A stretch of 8,551 nucleotides of DNA. It comes from Clostridia bacterium (lineage in GTDB: Bacteria > Bacillota_A > Clostridia > TANB77 > CAG-508). Under the pieces are notes generated by a model, which saw only the letters and a list, made by a program, of their open reading frames with translations, was not told the DNA's origin and did not search any database. The DNA is taken from NCBI GenBank assembly GCA_017621295.1, contig JAGATI010000020.1, forward strand, positions 1 through 8,551, given 5' to 3'. Made by a program: the position numbers and the translations under genes. Within the stretch, counting starts at the first letter, position 1. Every line of letters begins with the position of its first letter. Shown one piece after another: positions 5,983 through 8,551 of this stretch.

Positions 5983-6948
5983 TTATTTTCTCTCTAACAC
6001 TATTTTACCACTTGTTACCTGAAAATTAAATTTATTACCACCATTTTTATATTTTCCTTCACCACTTTTTTTATCTAAATTTGACATATTTGAATATAAA
6101 TCAAAGTCAGATTTAAAACTGCCTGATGTAACAGAATAACTTGCTTGGAACCCTTCATTTTCTGGAATAGCAACATCTATACTTCCAGATGTCACTTTTA
6201 CATCTAAGCTTTCTGGTAAGACATTATTATCTAACAAAATCTTTCCACTAGTAGCTTTTAAATCTATCTGTTTTGCACTTCCATCTATATCTATTTTTCC
6301 AGATTTAACTGAAGCATTTAAATTATTTGTATTTAGATTATTTATTTCAATTTTACCAGATGTAACTTCAGAATTTAAAGAACTTGTTTTTACATCATTC
6401 ATTTCAATACTACCAGATGATACATTAGCTTCTATATCTTGTGAAATAACCTTTCTAATTTCTATTTTTCCTGAACTAACCTTTACTTTAAACTTATTTA
6501 ATTTTAAATCTTCAATATTGGCTCTACCACTTGAGATTTTTACATATACTTCTTCAAATTCTTTATCTGGCAAATATATATCTAAATTTGTAGATATACT
6601 ACCAAATCCTAAAAAGAAAAATCCAACTTTTTTCTTTCCTTCTTGAACTGATATAGTTTCATCTTTATAATTGATATTTACTAATTCGTCTTCTTTTAAG
6701 TCGTGTCTACTTTTTTGTACCACTCTAATTTTATCTGAATCATTCTTGTATACATTAATTCTTCCGCTAGACCAATCTAAATTGATGTTTTTAGCATTTG
6801 TTACATCAAATTCCTCTTCATATACAATATGTTCACTTTCATTACTAAAAAAATGGCCTAGTCTTGCATTTAAAACTAATAAGCATATTAATAACATTGT
6901 TAACACAATTGCAACTATTGTCCATATTATAATTTTTGTATTATTCAT
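5983..6948 (-). CDS. DUF4097-type beta-repeat protein with N-terminal membrane anchor
   Basis: A 321-residue protein with one N-terminal membrane segment (about 6-27, IIIWTIVAIVLTMLLICLLV) and a long extracytoplasmic part of the DUF4097 (putative adhesin-like beta-helix) type. The repeat unit is [ST]SG-[KRS]-hydrophobic: SSG at 60, then at 139, 158, 177, 196, 215 (KSG), 233, 253, 274 and 312, a spacing of 18-21 residues and exactly 19 over five units, consistent with rungs of a right-handed beta-solenoid. Function of the family is unknown; it commonly accompanies PadR and HAAS/DUF1700-type genes, presumably as an envelope sensor. ATG 6948 starts 2 bases after the stop of the upstream membrane protein gene, with its ribosome site (AGAAGGGGA) inside that gene's end, implying translational coupling and therefore dependence on that gene being read through its frame change. 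Confidence 0.85.
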   Translation of the reverse strand: MNNTKIIIWTIVAIVLTMLLICLLVLNARLGHFFSNESEHIVYEEEFDVTNAKNINLDWSSGRINVYKNDSDKIRVVQKSRHDLKEDELVNINYKDETISVQEGKKKVGFFFLGFGSISTNLDIYLPDKEFEEVYVKISSGRANIEDLKLNKFKVKVSSGKIEIRKVISQDIEANVSSGSIEMNDVKTSSLNSEVTSGKIEINNLNTNNLNASVKSGKIDIDGSAKQIDLKATSGKILLDNNVLPESLDVKVTSGSIDVAIPENEGFQASYSVTSGSFKSDFDLYSNMSNLDKKSGEGKYKNGGNKFNFQVTSGKIVLERK

Positions 6949-6950
6949 AT

Positions 6951-7626
6951 CTATCCCCTTCTTTCTCTTGATTCATATACAGCATCTATTATGTTTGAAA
7001 TAGCTGCACCTATTAAAAATATAATCCAAGAATAAGCCCAGGCATTAAAACAAAAACTAATTCCAATATATATTGCAATAATTAAACACCAAACAGCTGA
7101 ATTAATGCTATTTTTGGCTGACTTTTTAAACTCTTTATTTACTTTCCATTCTTTAAATTCTTCTACCATTGTATCATCTGCACTTTTATATTTAGGTTTA
7201 GACATTCCATTATACACAAGTAGCATAGTTGCAATCGCTACAAATATAAACATAAATATAACACCTAATTCTTCTGTTACTCCTTCAATATTTAATTCAC
7301 TAAACAATATAACTGGAACAACACTTAATATATATAAACCAACTGCACTAGATACAAGTATCGCTGATTTTTTTCGTTGTTTTCCGAATATAATCTGTAT
7401 TCCATTTATTATTTTCATCTTGCAAATTACATACCAACTCTTCAATATTTCCCATATTAGAATTTGCAATATTATAACTTTCGTCTTGTGTTTTACCAGA
7501 TGTAACTAAATCATTATATTTATCTATTAAATTTGATGTAATCTCCTCTTTTAACTCATATGATTTTTTAGTCTTTGGCGCATTTTCAAATATATTATCT
7601 ACATATCTTTTTAATTTTTCCTCCAT
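6951..7626 (-). CDS. Permease prefix domain 1 / HAAS-type membrane protein, with one +1 frame change at CGG
   Basis: Reads as 224 residues if C7386 is skipped (7626-7387 then 7385-6951). Residues 1-75 are the cytoplasmic permease-prefix/HAAS-like domain (MEEKLKRYVDNIFENAPKTK, ELKEEI, LIDKYNDLVTSGKTQDESY, MGNIEEL). After the shift come KKSAILVSSAVGLYILSVVP and three more membrane segments, with the loop KPKYKSADDTMVEEFKEWK that I associate with this family. Each half alone is not a normal family member: the unshifted product stops at 92 residues with no membrane part, and the second half lacks its own plausible start. ATG 7626 has GGGGGAG 7 bases upstream and begins 1 base after the padR stop, so translation is coupled. 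PadR/permease-prefix/DUF4097 is a recurrent operon; the membrane protein is thought to work with the PadR regulator in envelope sensing, mechanism unknown. The other reading is a frameshifted pseudogene. Confidence 0.82.
7383..7389 (-). other. +1 frame-change site 3 (ATT-C-GGA) in the permease-prefix gene
   Basis: Zero-frame codons are GAT TAT ATT CGG AAA; skipping C7386 gives ATT GGA AAA CAA CGA AAA AAA TCA GCG, entering the conserved membrane region. The precise base is less certain than in glmS because flanking residues are variable, but the switch must lie roughly between 7420 and 7375, and this is the only in-frame CGG there. It has the same form and the same first six bases as glmS site 1 (ATTCGG). 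CGA eight bases further on is read normally. Confidence 0.72.
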
Positions 7627-7627
7627 T

Positions 7628-7963
7628 TTATATCTCCCCCAATTCAATTAATTTGCTTATTAACATTTGCGCATTTTTCCATTCTGCTTTACTCTCTTTA
7701 TAGTATTTCTGTCCAGTATCTGTTATTTTATAATATCTTCTTCTAGCTCCACTATTTTCATCTCCCCAATAAGATACTATCATTCCCATTTCTTCTAATC
7801 TTCTAAAGGCTGTATATAAAGTTGCTTCTTTTAATTCATATTGCCCATTTGTTATTTCTGAAATAGATTTGTTAATTTCATAACCATAACTATCTTTTTT
7901 CATTAAATGTGCAAGTATTATTGTATCTGTAGAGCCTCTTATTAAATCTGATGCAATTGACAT
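7628..7963 (-). CDS. PadR family transcriptional regulator
   Basis: A 111-residue cytoplasmic DNA-binding repressor with the PadR winged-helix domain across most of its length: DLIRGSTDTIILAHLMKKDSYGYEI (in parts DLIRGSTDTIIL and DSYGYEINKSI), the recognition-helix region LKEATLYTAFRRLEEMGMI, and the wing SYWGDENSGARRRYYKITDTG, followed by a C-terminal helix likely used in dimerisation. ATG 7963 is chosen because AAGAGGTG precedes it by 6 bases; the in-frame GTG 7972 lies inside that site. It is first in a coupled three-gene operon (stop 7628, next ATG 7626). PadR proteins of this subgroup usually repress their own operon; the AT-rich inverted repeat TATAT-TAAA-ATATA over the -10 region would be a natural operator, but that is inference. 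Confidence 0.93.
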   Translation of the reverse strand: MSIASDLIRGSTDTIILAHLMKKDSYGYEINKSISEITNGQYELKEATLYTAFRRLEEMGMIVSYWGDENSGARRRYYKITDTGQKYYKESKAEWKNAQMLISKLIELGEI

Positions 7964-7984
7964 TGTTATCACCTCTTAATATAT

Positions 7985-8013
7985 ATTATATTTTAATATA
8001 CCTCATCTGTCAA
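7985..8013 (-). promoter_or_regulatory. Perfect-consensus promoter of the padR operon
   Basis: On the minus strand TTGACA (8008-8013) and TATAAT (7985-7990) are separated by exactly 17 bases, the full sigma-A consensus. It lies 22 bases from the padR start codon, so transcription begins near 7978, immediately before the ribosome site, giving a very short leader. A promoter this strong would need repression, fitting PadR autoregulation. Confidence 0.9.
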
Positions 8014-8025
8014 GGTATTGTATAA

Positions 8026-8070
8026 AAAAAGAAAAACCCATACAAAATCAGAACGATTTATTGTATGGGT
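8026..8070 (-). terminator. Rho-independent terminator of the 8085-8471 gene
   Basis: A 10-bp stem ACCCATACAA / TTGTATGGGT (8061-8070 with 8036-8045 on the minus-strand reading), extended inside by AATC/GATT, is followed by a U-rich run on the minus strand (TTTTTCTTTTTTT). It starts 14 bases past the stop codon and separates this gene from the padR promoter. Confidence 0.92.
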
Positions 8071-8084
8071 AAAATTAAAGGTTG

Positions 8085-8471
8085 TTAATACTCCTTTATC
8101 CATAATTTAGTGATTGGTAAATATGAGAAGCCATCCCATAAAATCTCGTATATATCCATATATGAACATCCTCTTTTCAGAATTACTCCATCAAGCTCAA
8201 GCCCTATGAAATAATCACCATAAAAGATTCTATTTTCACATATTATATATTTATTTTCATTTAGGTTTTGGTTTTCTAGTTGCTTTTCTAATGCAGAAAA
8301 TGTTGTTTTTCCAGATGTTTTTAGCAAGACAACATATTTAGCACCTTCATCAAATCTTGATTTTAGGTCTAATAGCAACCTTTTACAGTTACACTTTTTG
8401 TATTGCTCATGTCTTTCTAATATAAAAGTCAATACCAAAATTACCAAAAAAGGGAAAATGTTTTTTACCAA
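8085..8471 (-). CDS. Unrecognised 128-aa protein with one N-terminal membrane segment
   Basis: I do not recognise the family. The open frame runs from TTG 8471, the only usual start codon near the beginning of the frame. It encodes a hydrophobic segment (about 4-18, NIFPFLVILVLTFIL), a Cys/Lys-rich stretch (ERHEQYKKCNCKRLL), and a soluble alpha/beta domain (KYVVLLKTSGKTTF, ENKYIICENRIFYGDYFIGL, ELDGVILKRG) ending with WIKEY. There is no Shine-Dalgarno sequence before the TTG. The frame's upstream stop, 15 bases before, is the probable stop of a gene entering from the right edge, so reinitiation after that gene is possible. The strong terminator downstream supports a real transcription unit. 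Codon use is intermediate (several TTG and AAG). Confidence 0.6.
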   Translation of the reverse strand: MVKNIFPFLVILVLTFILERHEQYKKCNCKRLLLDLKSRFDEGAKYVVLLKTSGKTTFSALEKQLENQNLNENKYIICENRIFYGDYFIGLELDGVILKRGCSYMDIYEILWDGFSYLPITKLWIKEY

Positions 8472-8486
8472 TTTAGGGAATATAAA

Positions 8487-8551
8487 TTATCCAGTAGAAT
8501 TATTAATATTTTCCATTTGCGACATTACATCTTTTATCCTATATGAATCTC
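8487..8551 (-). CDS. Probable C-terminal fragment of a gene entering from the right edge
   Basis: Only one minus-strand frame is open from the window edge, reading DSYRIKDVMSQMENINNSTG and then TAA (8487-8489). A hydrophilic helical tail like this fits a protein C-terminus, but 21 codons are too few to identify or be sure. It is in the same frame as the downstream 128-aa gene, separated by the TAA and 15 bases. Confidence 0.4.
   Translation of the reverse strand, partial: DSYRIKDVMSQMENINNSTG

Noticed and set aside
598..7389. Sequencing or assembly error inserting C in TGG contexts
   Set aside because: Not fully excluded without reads. An error process should not know codon phase, yet TCGG and other CGG strings in different phases are unaffected, and all insertions fall exactly on a codon boundary before glycine.

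Overview
The window looks like a chromosomal segment of an AT-rich, Gram-positive, probably endospore-forming Bacillota (Clostridia-like, possibly an uncultivated gut lineage). The support is very low GC, strong AAA/TTA/AGA/ATA codon preference, strong Shine-Dalgarno sites, a BofA/YaaL-type (DUF2508) sporulation-associated gene pair, a glmS ribozyme, and a PadR / permease-prefix (HAAS-type) / DUF4097 operon. I cannot name the species.

Layout. Positions 1-399 (+) hold three spaced ACTAGC repeats, a glmS promoter and a complete, compact glmS ribozyme. Positions 400-2243 (+) encode GlmS, but the protein reads through only if one extra C is skipped at two places. Two terminators follow. Everything from 2406 to the right edge is on the minus strand: an unrecognised 85-aa protein behind an operator-like inverted-repeat cluster (2406-2816); the DUF2508 + bofA pair (2863-3451); a CaCA-type cation exchanger (3596-4444); a small unrecognised protein with its own terminator and promoter (4575-4887); a patatin-like phospholipase (4915-5853); the padR operon (5983-7963, read right to left as padR, membrane protein with permease prefix domain, DUF4097 beta-repeat protein) behind a perfect-consensus promoter; and at the right edge an unknown single-TM protein plus the probable tail of another gene.

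Main observation. Three separate +1 frame changes interrupt two otherwise intact, conserved genes (two in glmS, one in the permease-prefix gene). All three have the same form: an in-frame CGG codon preceded by a codon ending in U, where dropping the C restores the conserved protein and gives a GGN glycine codon (ATT-C-GGT, ACT-C-GGA, ATT-C-GGA). The same tetramer TCGG in other codon phases (three coding cases) causes no shift. CGT after the same ACT codon (2037) is read normally, as are CGA codons. Only one other in-frame CGG exists in the window (4773-4775, after AAG, in a small gene of atypical codon use), and it seems to be read in frame. I infer that this organism may decode CGG poorly or not at all, and that the ribosome recodes U-CGG-N by a +1 shift onto glycine GGN. 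This would resemble the +1 decoding described for some mitochondria, but I know of no bacterial lineage with it. Sequencing error and gene decay are alternatives, but neither explains the codon-phase specificity.
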